Source: Pseudomicrostroma phylloplanum
Taxonomy: Eukaryota; Basidiomycota; Exobasidiomycetes; Microstromatales
Direction of reading: 5' to 3'
NCBI GenBank assembly: GCA_039545275.1
Contig: BCHS01000017.1
Coordinates: 124,001 to 188,000 of the forward strand
DNA: 64,000 nucleotides
Every line of letters begins with the position of its first letter. Position 1 is the first letter of the stretch. A program made the position numbers and the translations under genes. The notes under the pieces were generated by a model. That model was not told the DNA's origin. It did not search any database and saw nothing but the letters and a program-made list of their open reading frames with translations. Positions 23,636 through 36,373 of the stretch are shown here, piece after piece.

Positions 23636-25949
23636 TCATCTCCTCCCAACAAGCCACCCAACCCAGCTTCGCGGCCCCTGCCTTGCTTCTGCCCCCTCAT
23701 CCTCCCTTCCACCAAGACCGACAAGAGGCAAGAGCCATACGGGCACGCCGATGCACGCGACGAGCATGTACGCCACGAGGACGAGAAAGGCGAGGGGGTG
23801 CGGCGTGTACATCGTGGAGAGGGAGAGGTTGACCAGGCCTGTGAGGATGTTGCTCAGGAGGAAGACGAGGAAGGCGTGGTCGTTGATCAAGTTGAAGAGG
23901 TGCGGGGTGAGTGGGAGTTGAGATGGTGAGGAGCGTCCGTGCCTAATGCTGTGATCCTTAAAGGAGGGCGAGGACCATTTCACTGGTAGGAGGAGAAGCC
24001 AGTAGACGCCCGTGTATGCCGCCAGGAAGGAGACGTTGAATGCCGCTACCCACAAGACGTAGGGCATGTTTGCCAATCGCCGGGAGATGGCCAGATTGAT
24101 GGAAGTCTTCATCTGCACACCGTCTACCCTCTCTCCTAGCGCCAGATCGGAGGCGAGGGATGGGAAGGAGAAGGAGAGGCAGAAGGCGACGAAGAGGTGG
24201 AGGGACCAGTAGATGATGGCCCAGGACACCAAAACGGCCGTCAGGCTCGCGAGACGCTTGCCCTCCTTCTTCATGCCCTGGCTCTGGATCGCCTTGAGGT
24301 CTACTCTGCCGTCGCTGCCCACCCTGTTGTGGCTTTTGCGCTCCTCTACCTCTTCCAGGGAGACTCGGCGAAAGGCTTGGTATGGGTCTGTACGTGGGAG
24401 GATGTACAGGCCTAGATCTACAGAGAGAAGAAGTATGGAGAGGTAGCCTGGAACGGAGCAGATGCCTTCTCTGTTCGCGGCCAGAAGAGAGACCGTCCGC
24501 GGTGTCGAGGAGAGGACATAGGCCTGCAGCGGCGAGAAGGATAGCAGAATCTGATGCACTGAGGGAACAGAGTTAAACGACGGCATGCAGAGCTGTAAGC
24601 TGGGGCAGCGAAAGCTCTATACAGCATGCAAGGCGTTACTCACAGAATCCGATCATCAGTCCCCACGTGCTCCACCTTCCTCCCACGACTCTCCTCACAG
24701 CTTCTACCCCAGTCTTCAGAACAGGCAATGCTGCCAGGGTGAGGAAGAAGTTCCAATGCACCCCATACTCTGTAACATGCTCCGGGTAGGCAGTCAGCTT
24801 GACCGAGATGACTCTGATCATGCCCAGCGCGAGCAAGGGCAAAGACTTGGCCATGTCCTTTCGCAAGATGGACAGCAGAGCCGGCCTCGTCGGCCTGAGG
24901 TATGGTCCTGCGGACACTACACCAAGGGAGAAGACGAAGGAACCTACTCCGAGATCCATCAAGCTAGCTCCCCAGGTCTCGCACTTGCCCAGCTCCCTAG
25001 GGAAGATGGGGAAATCGACTGCCAAGATGCAGGCTATTGTAATGAGCATCATGTGGGACCGATAGATCGTCAGGAAAGGATCATGATCCTGAGCGGCGTC
25101 ACCCTTGCCACTGCCGCCATATTCTGGCCCTCTCCTTCGTCCACCACGAGAGTCTGTCCTCGAGAGCGACGCATCACCTTGCTCTCTTACTTCTGGCTCT
25201 GTCCAGCTCTGCGGGGGATTTGCTGCGTTCCATGCCTGATCAGCAGCGCTTTCGACCGAGACTCGCATCTCGTCCGACTCGCTTGCAAGTCTCCTATGCT
25301 GTATGCTCCTCTTCTCCACGAGCTCGGCCTCGAGCTCATCATCGTCGGACTCGGAGTAGGTCTTGGTGGACCGCGATGGTGCCCTGCGATGAGCTGCCTT
25401 CGCTGGTGCCCTCCGGTTCCGGAGCTGCTCCCGTCCGTCATGCAGATCTGACTGAGATTGTAGTGTCGTTGCATCGTCTGCGGAGTCTTCGTCGTCGGAA
25501 GAACGTCTTTTTTTTGTATCAGTGGATTGAAGTTGCTGCGACTGGTGGTAGAAGCCTGCAGCTAGGGCGAAGAGTGACAGGGACAACGCAGTAGCCGCGC
25601 TGGTAGTGCTGAAGACGGTCAAGCTCAGCAAGAGAGGCAGGACGAAGATGACCGCCTCAGCTGCGACCAGCATAGATACCTGGGTCTTGCCGCCTGAGAG
25701 ACTTCGCTGGTACCAGGTCCGCACCTCAAGGACCCAATGCTCAAGTGAGTTGCCTGCAGAGCGATCTTTCGAGTCGGATGCCAGGGCTGCGGAGTACCTC
25801 AACAGGGAGGCGAAGAGGGCATAGCTGGCTATGGAGACGATAGAGACTGCGTTGATTCTCGTGAGTGATGTTCCGAAGTTATTGGATACGAAGAGGACCT
25901 TTGCGTCGGCGTAGGACGGCAAGGCTGCCGCCAGGGGCTGAGCTGCCAT
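23636..25949 (-). CDS. GWT1: Gwt1, inositol acyltransferase of GPI-anchor synthesis
   Basis: Gwt1 (PIGW) adds an acyl chain to inositol of GlcN-PI in the endoplasmic reticulum membrane. Exon 1 is 25949-24644 and exon 2 is 24558-23636; the 85-nt intron (GTGAGT...CTCAG) joins in phase 1, giving 742 residues. Multiple membrane helices alternate with loops. Family signatures are [17 protein letters not shown] at the start, then [20 protein letters not shown] with [12 protein letters not shown], then [18 protein letters not shown] in exon 2, and [16 protein letters not shown] near the end. A ~160-residue charged, serine-rich loop (roughly 25190-25530) is inserted after the first helices and accounts for the length over the ~490 residues of yeast. 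ATG 25949 is the first in frame. The gene is divergent from the 5-phosphatase. Confidence 0.93.
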
Positions 25950-26271
25950 GGTGTGATTCTTCGAAGGGGCCAAATGGAATTGCTTTCTGCTACAGTGAGG
26001 ATGACGGCGCTAATGATACCATCGTGACCTCGCCAGGACGATGATGTACAGAGAGAAGGGATGCCAAGCAGAGAAGGAACAAGGAAGAAGGACTGACCTC
26101 GCTCGCGTCGCACGCGCCTTTGCTCCGCTTTCTGGGTGCACCCCTTCCGCCAAAGTGGAGGAGCATCTGTACCATTGCCCTTTCCAGTGTCCGATTGCCC
26201 TCGCTACGACGCCTGCCTTGACCCAACCGACGATGTTATACTGAGCTGCGAAAAGTAATACCAGACTAACA
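25950..26271. promoter_or_regulatory. Bidirectional promoter region GWT1 / 5-phosphatase
   Basis: This 322-nt region lies between divergent start codons and should serve both genes. I see no clear TATA element or repeat. Confidence 0.5.
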
Positions 26272-28316
26272 ATGGACGAACAAGCAGCCATTGTGCCGCC
26301 AGTGCCGCCGGCCCTGCTGGACATCATCGGAGAGCGCGAACACATCAAGTTCATCCTCCCCCTCTCCGACCAAGCACCCACACAGCATGCTGCAGACGCA
26401 GAGCAGGATACTTCGCAAGCTTCTTCATCGAAGGCACCAGTGGAAGATGAGATGCTAGTGCTGGTCTCGAACGTAGACAATGCAGACGATGCCGAGCTCA
26501 GTGCCTTGCTTCTATTGGATACAAAGGAGTGGAACACACTTGCAGTAGTGCCTGTCCTGCCTGGGTTGCTCGAGGTGCAGAGTCACCACCCGAAGCAGGT
26601 ACAGCTCGTGCTGAAAGCAGCGGGGCAGAAGAGGCAAGGGCAGGAAAGGGAGCTACTGCAAGGATGGTCATCGCAGGAGTGAGTATATGCACAGGTACCG
26701 GCAGGCCAAAGGGAGACTAGAGCTGATTTGCTTCCTGCATCCCATGGTGGGTCTCAGCGTCCTCGTCCAGGACTTCCGTCTCATACTGTTCCAGATCAGC
26801 TCAAGTACATCCTCACAGCTAAGCCAGACGAGGTGGATGTGGCTCAAGAAGTATACCACGCAGGAGCAATTTGCCAGTATCAGGAAGTTACTCGCGGCGC
26901 AGAGGGAGAGCACAAAGAGCCCCGTATGGGCAAAGTGTGAGTCCAAATGCAATCGATGTGAAATCTGGCATCTTGGCGCTGACAGATAGCGCCTTCATAC
27001 GTTTTCCCCTAGTCTCAACATCGTCTGCTCCTTCATCAGTGTCAGTGGGAGGCAAACTCTCTGCCCCATCCGCTCTTTCCACTTCTACCACTGGCGGGGT
27101 CCGGATAGCTACGTTCTCTTACAACGTAGCCGGATGTGCTCCTCCGCCTCCCTCTACCTCGTTGCCCTTTCTAAATGATGCTGCTCTGCAACATGCAGAT
27201 CTCGCAGTAGTCGGGCTTCAGGAAGTCGACCTCTCTTCCGCTGCCTACCTCTTCTTTGACCCGCAGAGACAAGATGCCTGGACCAAAGTCCTGCTCGAGG
27301 GTCTCAATCATGGATGGCAGGATGACGATTGCGAATGGAATCTCAAAGTCGTCAAGCAGCATGTGACCATCCTGCTATTCGTATTCCAGCGCACACCACG
27401 GCGGGACGAAGCGACGACGTTGAACGAGCGCCCAATCGTAGCAGGACCTTTTCAGCTAAGCGAGCTGCTCGTGACCACAGTAGGCGTCGGACTGGGCGGG
27501 TTCATGGCCAACAAGGGCGCCGTAGCAGCTCGCTTCCGAGTGACCCTGCCTACGGGCGCCTCGAAGACCATTTGCATCATCGCTGCGCACCTCTCTGCAG
27601 GCGTGGGAAGGATCGCCATGGAGCGGAGGGTGTGGGACTGGGCAGAAATCGGAAAGCGGTTGAGATTCAAGGTCGCGCTGGAAGACACACCGGCGGCAAC
27701 TCTACAAGAAGCGGAACGTTACGAGGAGTGGAGTGTATTGGACCACGAGTGAGTAAGAGTGAGGAAGTCGGCGCGGCAAGATCTGCGAACGGGGAAGCTG
27801 ACTTATTACTCACTCCCTCACAGCACAACGATCCTGCTCGGCGACCTCAACTCCCGCCTACCCCTCTCCCTCTCCTCTGCCTCTGTCCAACGTCTTCTCC
27901 GCAGGGGCGTCACGGGCCGTCGTCTTCTGCGCTCCTACGACGAGCTCTCCGGTCACCTAGCCATCGCAAACGAAGACGGCTCTACCCCTCTCACCAGCCC
28001 CACTGGGGAAAAGACCGACCTGGCCTCGCTAGCAAACGAGGAGGTGAATCTGCTCATCCGGGACCTCTGGCGCGACTGGAGGGAGGGAGACGTAAGCGAC
28101 TTTGCGCCCACGTACAAGCTCGATCCTGGCACCAACACGTACGACACATCTGAGAAGCAAAGAGTCCCGTCGTGGACAGATCGGGTGCTCTGGTTCGAGG
28201 GAGGCAGAGCGCAGCAGAGAGCCGTCTTGGAGATGTACAATGCAGTACTGGAGGGCGGTGGGGTAGCAAGCGATCACCTACCGGTGTGCGCTGTTCTACG
28301 CATACCGATGGAATGA
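26272..28316 (+). CDS. Inositol polyphosphate 5-phosphatase (OCRL/INPP5-type catalytic domain)
   Basis: The enzyme should remove the 5-phosphate from phosphoinositides. Exons 26272-26678, 26758-26936, 26986-27748 and 27824-28316 give 613 residues. Joins in phases 2, 1 and 2 restore one frame; exon 2 was set by the coherent stretch [10 protein letters not shown]...[20 protein letters not shown]. The catalytic domain starts near [12 protein letters not shown]. Visible motifs are GLQEVDL (metal Glu), [33 protein letters not shown] and ASDHLPV (catalytic His). Several positions differ from the usual text (AHL for SHL, GDLNSR without the preceding Trp). The N-terminal ~230 residues could be a PH-like fold but lack a firm signature. 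I see no RhoGAP domain, so this is not a full OCRL. Confidence 0.85.
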
Positions 28317-28418
28317 TGTCGAGGAGAGTGGCTGTATCATTAGTATTAGCATTGCTGTCATGCATTTCGTTTGCTCGTTGTGCCCAAGTGGTATGTTGTT
28401 CGTCTCCACGGCCGCGAA

Positions 28419-29859
28419 TTAGATGACGCTCTCCTGGATCAGCTCAGCCACCTCTGCTTCGCTCTTCCCCAGATCTCCTCTGTACACTTCATCATTGTCC
28501 TCTCCCAAGTCCCTCCCAGCCCAGCGCGTCCCAGCACCGCCTTGATCGAGGATAGGCGATATGCCAGGCATCTTGACCTCCCAGCTCTTGTCGAGCTTCT
28601 TCGAGTGCACAGGCACGTTTTCCACCATCCCCCTCGCAATGACGTGCTCGTTTTCTACGAGACCAGCGATCGAGTTGATGGGTCCCGCGGGTACTCGAGC
28701 CTCCTTCATAGCCATAAGCACTTCACCCATGGTGTGTTTGCTAGTCCACGCAGTGATCGCGTCCTCGATCTCGCCCTGTCTCTCGACTCGCTTCGCGTTG
28801 TTGGCGTACGCCTCCCCAGTGAGGTCTTCCCTCCCAATGCGCTGCATGAGTCGCTGGTATATAGAATCCCCGTTACCGCCGATGATGACGTACTCCTCGT
28901 CTTTGCTCGTGGGAAAGGCGCTAGTGGGGACAATGCCTGTCACGCCAGGCCCGCTAGGTCCTCGCACTGCACCAGTGCGGGAGTAGGCGGGCAGGATACC
29001 CTCCATCATGTTGAAGACGGCCTCGTAGATGGCCACGTCCACTGTCTGGCCCTTCCCGCCCAATTTACCCCTCGCGAGAAGAGCCATGACCGTTCCAAAA
29101 GCAGCATGGAGGCCAGCAAGCGAGTCGCCTAGCGAGATGTTCGGACGCACAGGTGCACCGGCCAGCTTGCCATTAGAGTCTACATTACCGTTCACGAAGC
29201 GGAAACCGCTGAAGCCTTCGCAGACGGCTGCGAAGCCTGGTTCGGAGCGGAGGGGACCTGTTTGACCGTAACCCGATATGCGTGTGAAGATCAGTGAGGG
29301 GTTGAGGGGAGTGAGGTCGGAGGGTCCAATGCCCCATTTTTCGATGGTTCCTGGCTTGAAGCTTGGCAATTGAGGGACGGTTTGAAGGAGTGTATGACAA
29401 ATCAGCCTGCGAACGAGAGGTTCTGAGCGGAATCTTCGGGCCGACTCACTTCTCGATCAGCACATCGCTCTTCAGCGCGAGCTTCTTCACGATCTCCCTC
29501 CCCTTCTCCTTCCTCAAATCCAGCGTCACGCTCTTCTTATTTCTTGCCAAACTCCGAAACCAAGGTGAAACTCCATCCTCGTCTAGCTCTCTCCACACTC
29601 TCAAGGGGTCTCCGGTAGTAGGCGGTTCGATCTTGATGACCTCGGCGCCGAAGTGGGCGAGGAGCTGCCCGCAGAAAGGACCGGCTATTAGTTGACCGAG
29701 CTCGAGGACCTTTACGCCCGAGAGAGGGCCGGGGTTAGAGTCTGGAGAGGCTGAAGAGGAAGGCGTAGAAGAGAGTGTGGCTAGGCTTCGGGCGACCGGC
29801 TCAGAAAAAGGCCTGCCTCTCAGAGGCATACGAGAAAGTGAGCATCGAACATTCATCAT
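28419..29859 (-). CDS. Class III (CaiB/BaiF) CoA-transferase, mitochondrial
   Basis: Family III CoA-transferases move CoA between carboxylic acids; the eukaryotic SUGCT uses succinyl-CoA and glutarate. Exon 1 is 29859-29450 and exon 2 is 29361-28419; the 88-nt intron joins in phase 2 for 450 residues. The N-terminal ~40 residues (MMNVRCSLSRMPLRGRPF) look like a mitochondrial transit peptide. Family text includes VKVLELGQLIAGPFCGQLLA, GAEVIKIEPP, SLIFTRISGYGQTGP, and ISLGDSLAGLHAAFG, where the Asp is the expected catalytic residue. The substrate cannot be set from sequence alone. The gene ends 102 nt from the convergent 5-phosphatase stop codon. Confidence 0.88.
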
Positions 29860-30343
29860 GCCTAGGAAAGGGAAGACGCTAAGGGAGGACGCTAAGGGAG
29901 GTATGGGAGATGCGAAACGGAATTAAGAGCGGCGTCTTCCCCGCATTTCCAGATGCCGAAGGCGTAAAGCTCCGCACAGCTGTCCTCATACTTGGGTCAC
30001 AGGAGAGACCCTGGCCTGCAAGCGAGTCTCCTCGATACAGTGATGGGAGCCTTGCGATCGTCTAGTAAAGCCGAGAGCGAGCGGATCTCTCCGATGCGAT
30101 CGTTCTGTTCCACAATCAATCAACTGCCATACGGGGCGAGTCCGGCGACAGGATTTGTTCGGAACGGAAGTCAGGCACCATTTACCAGCGCCGTAGCAAT
30201 GTCGATCCGGGAAAGGCGCATGTAGACAGCGCAGCTCTACAGCCAGCTCTTGACTGGCCAGGGCTCTTCTGGAAACCTGTGTATTTTGTTCCACTGTGGA
30301 CCTGATACACTGATTCTCCTCTGCCCTCTGCTCTTGGTACACC
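29860..30343. promoter_or_regulatory. Bidirectional promoter region CoA-transferase / ferric reductase
   Basis: This 484-nt region lies between divergent start codons. It contains an imperfect direct repeat near 29875-29900 (CTAAGGGAGG twice). No GATA cluster typical of iron-repressed genes stands out by eye. Confidence 0.45.
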
Positions 30344-32659
30344 ATGCCGTATTCCATCAGCTCCCCTCAACCAGATATCTCTCTTACTGGGGCCGTGAAC
30401 ACCACCGCGGCCGTTGTTGGTGCTAAGACTGTCCCCTCAGCAGAGTATGTGGCATGGGAGGCCACGACTGAGCACAACAACAAGGTGCGAGTGATCGATC
30501 TGCAGATCATCCTCGGTCTGTGGCTAGGATGTCTGATAGCCTATCATGGTGAGTAAGGGCCGGATGCGAGCGCGGGTGAGCTGCGCCTCTGCTAAGTGTA
30601 CGATTGGCCTTTCTCCAGCCGTGAGGAAGATTGGCGTCTTTCTGACCCACAGGTGGGGTCCACAAGAGAATATCAGAGGTGGTGGCCACTGGTATGTCCG
30701 TGCTCTACGAGCCAGCAGAGCCTGGATTAGGAAGGTGAGTCGAGAAGCGTGCAGCGTTGAGGTGCAATGGATGTCACTCACCCTCCCCCTGTCTTGGTGC
30801 CCCTTATCTAGAACGTACTCTACGTGACAGTCCCAACTCCTTTCTTCACCTATACCGCGCCCGAGATGCTGCTCGTCTTCTTCTACTTCCTCATCCTTTA
30901 CTTTGTCCTCCTCACCGATGTCTCGCGAAGCCCCCTCTTCGCGCCCACGAACGGCACAGTCCTCGGTACAGGCAATCGATCCGCTATGATCTTCGTTGCT
31001 ACTCTGCCGTGGATCATCGCGCTAGCGACAAAGAACAATCTCATCTCCACCTTCACTGGAATACCTTACGAGTGAGTGGGCTAGCTGAAAGAGCTCGATC
31101 GAATCTTCGCCGACACAACCGCCCCTATCTTCCCGACAGACGCCTACAGATCTATCATCGGGCCTGCAGCAGGATCAGCCTGAGTCTGATTCTCATACAT
31201 ACTGTCATCAAACTCAAAGCTTCCACCAGTATGGCCAAGGACTGGAGACGATGGGGAGTTGGCGCCTTCATCTTCGCCGGGGCCCTCTTCGTCACCAGTC
31301 ATCGCAACGGTATGCAATGGTGCTACCAAGTCTTCGTTCATTTGCACGTCCCGCTCGTGGCGGGACTCTTCGTCTCCATTTATCTGCACACCGTCAATAC
31401 ACCTCTGGCACATGTCGTGCAGCCGTTCCTTTTGGCAAGTGCGACGCTCTGGGCTATCGATATGCTGCAACGCTGGGTGCAGCTGATCTACATCAACGCC
31501 CTCTATCGACCGAGAGCTGCGAGCGTCACGACTTCATCGATGACGATCCTCTCTCCAGGCATGCTCCGAGTCGAAATGAGCAAGCCCGGCTTGCAGAAGT
31601 GGACTCCTGGCTCGCACGTCTACCTCTTCAGTCCACCTTTCCTCGGTGTCAGCCCTTTCTGGCAGTCTCATCCCTTCACCATCGCTTCCGTCTCTGAAGG
31701 CAGCGAGGGACAGCAATCGACCAGCGGCAGCGTCATCTCAGAGAAGAAGAAGAAGTGGGGCCACAAGTCTCGCAAGTATGCGAATGGGTCCATGGAGCTA
31801 CAGGCACTGCGACAGAGCGAGGTCAATGAAGAGCAGCAGCCGGCAGCGTCCCCAACGCACAACCGCGCCTTCTCAGCCGACACCCAAGCCGAAATCTCTA
31901 CCGCTGCTCCGGGGCAGTCTAAGCTGGTCTTCCTCATCAAGAAGCGCAAGGGCTTCACAAAGAAGCTGTACGAAGCTGCTCAGCTCGGCAAGTCCTCTCG
32001 TCTTCTGGTCTACGGACCCCTTTCGCCTCCCGTGTCCTACCTGTCCGGCTATGAAACGCTCGTCTTCTTCTCTGGCGGCTCAGGAGTGTCGTGGACCCTG
32101 CCCTTGCTGCTCGACGCCTGCCGCAACCAGAGCAAGAACTACCGCATGACTCGGCAAATCTTCTGGATTTGGTCCGTGACCAACTCGGAGCACATGCACT
32201 GGATCGAGTCCGAACTGACTCAGGCCTTGTCTACCGACATTGCTCAAGTGACTGTAGACATTAGAATCCACATTACCCAGGAGACTGCGCATATTCGAGA
32301 TGCGCCGCGCGCCTGGGAGGAAGTGGTGCCATCGAGCAGTAAGAGCAACAGTCGACAGAGGGCGCCGTGGATCATCCAGGGAAGGCCGGATGTGTACGGG
32401 CTGCTGAGCTCCGCCGTGGAGAGCGCTGGTGGACGAATCTGGGTCGGAGGTGAGTAGCCCTGGCACGTATATAGTCGAGAAGACGCTGATCACTGATCGA
32501 CTTCTTTCCCTCTCCTGCTTCTTCTGTACAGTATCTGGCCCAGAATCCCTGCAGCTCACTGTACGAGGCGCTGTGCGAGACTGGATCAATCCTTCTGCAG
32601 TATGGCACGGAGAAGCAAAGGGCGATCTGACGCTGCACTGCGAGTCCTTTGGCTGGTGA
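30344..32659 (+). CDS. Ferric reductase-like transmembrane oxidoreductase
   Basis: FRE-type enzymes pass electrons from NADPH through FAD and two hemes to iron or copper outside the membrane. Five exons (30344-30548, 30619-30734, 30812-31071, 31140-32449, 32532-32659) give 672 residues with all phases matching. The N-terminal half has membrane helices (VIDLQIILGLWLGCLIAYH, MLLVFFYFLILYFVLL) and the heme region RLQIYHRACSRISLSLILIH with a later VHLHVPLVAGL. Then come the FAD motif HPFTIAS, a ~70-residue charged insert, the NADPH motif FFSGGSGVSWTLPLLL, and the end VSGPESLQ...HCESFGW. No ferroxidase or permease gene is adjacent, so the reductive iron-uptake role is only inferred. Metal specificity is unknown. 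Confidence 0.9.
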
Positions 32660-33792
32660 ACATGATGGGTCTTGTGGCCACAAGGAGCACTACCTTGCTT
32701 CCACAGTGAGCTTTGAATGGCTTTCTCTGCTCCCACACTCCATTTCTATCTGTCCATGTTCCTGCTTACTGCTCTTAATTCGATCTGTTGCACCCGCGCG
32801 TATGGCTCTCCTTCCCTCGTGGCCCATGCCGAGGCGAACATGGAAGCCACAGTCCGGCGCACCGTGACGACATGTTGATTGCCGTGCCGCACAGACGGCG
32901 ACTTGAGCTCGCGCCTCGGCGGGCCTTGTGGCTGGTGATGTGCCTCAGTCCCGGCCCCAAGTGTCGGGAAATTTGGCCAGCTTGATCGGGTCATTCAATC
33001 CGAAGAAGACGGCAGGCAGCGGGACAAAGACGCATCTGCCGCGGCGGTTGCCAAGCTCGTGGTTTGGTTTGGCAGAGCACGGCAATTGGAAGGAAACGGC
33101 TCGAGGACGGCATGCGAGTGACAAGGTGGTGAGTGGAGATGATGACGAGTGTTGCGAGGAGTGCAGAGCCACCTCACCTCACCTCATGAGGGCTGGCAAG
33201 TTGCTGGGCAAAGGAGGCCGCCGGGAGCGATTGAGGATGCGGATGTGGGAGCTTTCGCGTGGCGCAGATCCCTTGCGTCTGCCCCGATTCCTTGTCTCTG
33301 ACTCTGCAGATCTCCGTCACTCGTCACTTCTGCCTGACCATCGTTTCTTTCCTCGTACTCAATCATCTGTGCTACCGGTCCTTCCTTCCTCTCACCCTTC
33401 CTCTGTCTCGTCCGTCCTGTCTCCTCCGCCTCTCTCTCCTCCTCTGGCCTTGGTAAGGAGGTCTCGTCCGTGCCTCCCTATCGTCCTCGACCTCCCAGCT
33501 TTGCAGTCAAGGCCGGCAGTTGCTCCTCACCGGGACACTTGATCGCAGCTGAAAGGACCTCTGTCCGACCCGTAATCGTTTGCATCTCTGAAGGAAAATC
33601 TCTTCCGGACTACTCAATTCGACCAGTACTGCATCTCCTTCGTCACCTGGCTGCATGCTTTGTGGTAGAGCTTGCATCCTTCCTACTTCTCAAGCTCTGA
33701 GCTCCCTTCACTCTACGTGATCCTTCCTCCTCCATCTACTCTCCTCATCTCCTTATCGGACCCCTCCAATCCATCCTCCGTGCTTCTGCAAG
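32660..33792 (+). promoter_or_regulatory. Long spacer, ferric reductase 3' region and FLC-like gene promoter
   Basis: This 1133-nt spacer has no frame I can assign to a family. The part nearest the next gene (about 33280-33790) is pyrimidine-rich, like other leaders here. A short TCACC direct repeat lies at 33173-33184. It likely holds a long promoter or leader. Confidence 0.5.
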
Positions 33793-36373
33793 ATGCGCTT
33801 CCTTTCAGCTCGGCAGCGGCAACCGCTCCATCTGGCGGTGCTCGCGCTGCTCGGCTTGTTCGCCTTCTGCCTCCCTAGTGTACAGGCACAGGATGCCCTG
33901 AACCGTACAAGGATGTTGTGTGAGTGCAGCACCAGGCATCATACAGGGTAGAAGGCAGTGTTCGCCGATCGAACAATGACTGATGCTCGTCACGATATTC
34001 TGCCTCCTGCCCCACAAGACTCATCGTCGGCATCGTACTGCGCTGCACCTCAGGTGCTACTGGTGAACACAGTCAACCTGACCCTCTTTCCTGACAATCA
34101 GACACTCGAGATTGCCCTTTCCGCTGGATCGGTGGAGAGTGACGTCGATGTGACAATTGGCGTAGACGTGATAGCCTACAGCAGGTCCCTCCTGAGCTTC
34201 TCGCTCGATCTGTGCTCCATTGCAGGGGGACTTCTGTGCCCGCTGCCGACATACCAGTTCACCGGTGAGCAGGGCTGAAGCTAGCAGTTCAGCCACGCGA
34301 TTCTGTCCGCTGACCTACTCCCGTGCTTCTTCCTCTTACAGGCGGTGGAGAGTATCCCCTGCCGTCAGCGATCCTGACTCAGGTACCAGCTATAGCATAT
34401 GCTGTTCCCGATCTGGAGGCAGTCGCGACCTTGACCTTGACAAGCTCGACGGGCGAGGAAGGTGAGCTAGGATTCTAGAACAGAAGACGTCGTAGTGGAG
34501 CTGTTGGCATCTGACAGCCTCTCTTTCCTTCTCTTCAGTTGGCTGCATTCAGGTCACCTTGTCAAATGGCAACACAATGGAGCAGGAGCCTGCAAAGTGG
34601 GCCTTGGTAGGACTTTCCTTCCTGGCTCTCATAAGCTCTCTGGTTCACTCTATCATTGCACAATCCGTCGGAGCAGCCCAGTGGAGGGTGGTCGATGTCT
34701 TCATGACCATTCAGCACGTCGCCATCACTGCTCTCGTCAGCGTGAGCTTCCCGCAAGTCTTTGTCAGCTTCGCACTGAATTTCGTGTGGTCGATCGGAAT
34801 TGTCACCCTCGGAGGTCTGCAGTCTTCGTTGACTTCGACCCGTCTAGCTACCGGAGGAGGCGATACAGCTGTGCTGGGGCAAGCTCTGACGGCTCAGCTC
34901 GGAAGAGACACGGCGGTATGGCTTGAATCGACGTCATCGACGTCCTCAGGCTCTACACTGGACTTCATCAGTAGCTTGTTTGTGAATCTCGCCGGGGTAT
35001 CACAGAACACCAAGACGGTCCAGCAGGCTAAGCTTCCTGCTCTCGTCGCAAACACCTCTCACTTCCAGGCTATGTCTCCCTACCCTGGCACCGGGTACTG
35101 GAAGCGCGCTGCTGCTCTGTACGCTCCCAACACGGGCCCCGGAGGATACACAGTCACACAGACGAGCACCGGCACTCTTCCGCTCATCAGCAATAGCAGC
35201 GATACCGCTCACGGCGGTCTAGTGGTTCTCGCACAACGAGCCGGAGTTCCAGCCGAGAACGTGTTCATGACGATGCTGGTGTCGATGTTCATCTTCATCG
35301 GGATCGTCCTGGCAGCCATCGGCATCACCCTTCTCATCGTAGCCCTCTTCCGCCTGCTGACAACGAAGAGCGAGAGCACTACCTCTCACTGGTCTAGGAG
35401 GGTGACTCGACCTTCCGAGGTCGGATATCTCGTGGCAGCTTTCATGGGTCGGGCTCTCTTGGTCATCTTCCCCGTCTTCTGCATCTTCGCCTTCTACCAA
35501 TGGCGCTTTGGCGACTCGTGGGTGCCTGACTTCCTGGCGGCAATCTTCATGGCCTTCCTGCTGGTGGCGATTGCGGTCTTCTTTGTGCCGCTCTTCAAGA
35601 ACGCCCGACGAGCCTCTTCCAACTCTCTGTATTATGAGAGCACACCACCGGTCCTTGCGAACAGGGCGACAAAGCGTTGGGGGCACATGGCTCATCCTTT
35701 CCGCCCCCGCTTCTTTTGGTTCTCCCTGGCCTTCCTAGTGATGAGCGTGGCCCGAGCCTGCTTCATCGGCTTTGCTCAGGGCAATGGCTTTGTCCAGTCT
35801 GTGGGCCTCTTGGTGCTGGAAGTCCTCTTCTTCTTGGTCCTCTGCGTCTTCCGAGTCGGCAGGGACAAGAAGAGTGACGCCGTCTTCATCGTCCTGGCCA
35901 TTTTCCGAATCGCAAGCTGGGCAGTGTGCATCGCCTTGACGGAGCGTGTGGGGCTCACATACATCCCGCGCGTAATCGTGGGCTTTGTCATCGTTGTGGT
36001 GACCGGTCTCCCCATCATCTACGTCTTCATCTTCCTGGTGGTGATGGATCTCGTATCGCCGTTCCGACCTAGCAAGCTCAGAGGCAAGCACTGGCGCGGA
36101 GAGCGTCGAGAGGACCTCCAAGGTCAGCCCGCTATGGCGGAGAAGGCACGAGGCAGTTCCGAGGGCGAGCGTACCCATGAATCTGTGGGAGGTGGTCAGT
36201 CGACGTTCCCAGAGACGACGGTGCAGACTGGCTCCTCGGCTTCAGGAGAGACGAGCATAGACGCTGCCCCTGCGCAGACGACTGCGCCCCCCACAGCTTT
36301 TAGCACAGCTGTCAACGCAGGTGGAAGCGGAGCAGCACATGAAGGAGAGCAAACGGCCAGCAGAGTTGGGTAG
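33793..36373 (+). CDS. FLC/TRP-like membrane protein (ML-like plus TRP domain)
   Basis: This belongs to the fungal family of flavin-carrier/Pkd2-like proteins, thought to be calcium-linked TRP-type channels in endoplasmic reticulum or plasma membrane. Exons 33793-33919, 33959-34264, 34342-34461 and 34539-36373 give 795 residues. A clear signal peptide (LHLAVLALLGLFAFCLPSVQ) opens the protein. An ML-like lumenal domain follows, with CAAPQVLLVNTVNLTLFPDN and paired cysteines. After about residue 185 come a membrane helix (KWALVGLSFLALISSLV) and a cluster of eight or so further helices. The last ~110 residues are a soluble Ser/Thr/Ala-rich tail. The start gives a proper signal peptide only with the first small exon. 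Substrate or channel activity cannot be read from sequence. Confidence 0.85.

Noticed and set aside
26728..26940. Alternative frame for exon 2 of the 5-phosphatase ([20 protein letters not shown])
   Set aside because: It looks protein-like but does not fit the phases of exons 1 and 3; the frame reading FRLILFQ...RWMWLKKYT does.
30653..30734. Shorter exon 2 of the ferric reductase starting at the acceptor 30651-30652
   Set aside because: It breaks the phase with exon 1 or exon 3; acceptor 30617-30618 keeps both.
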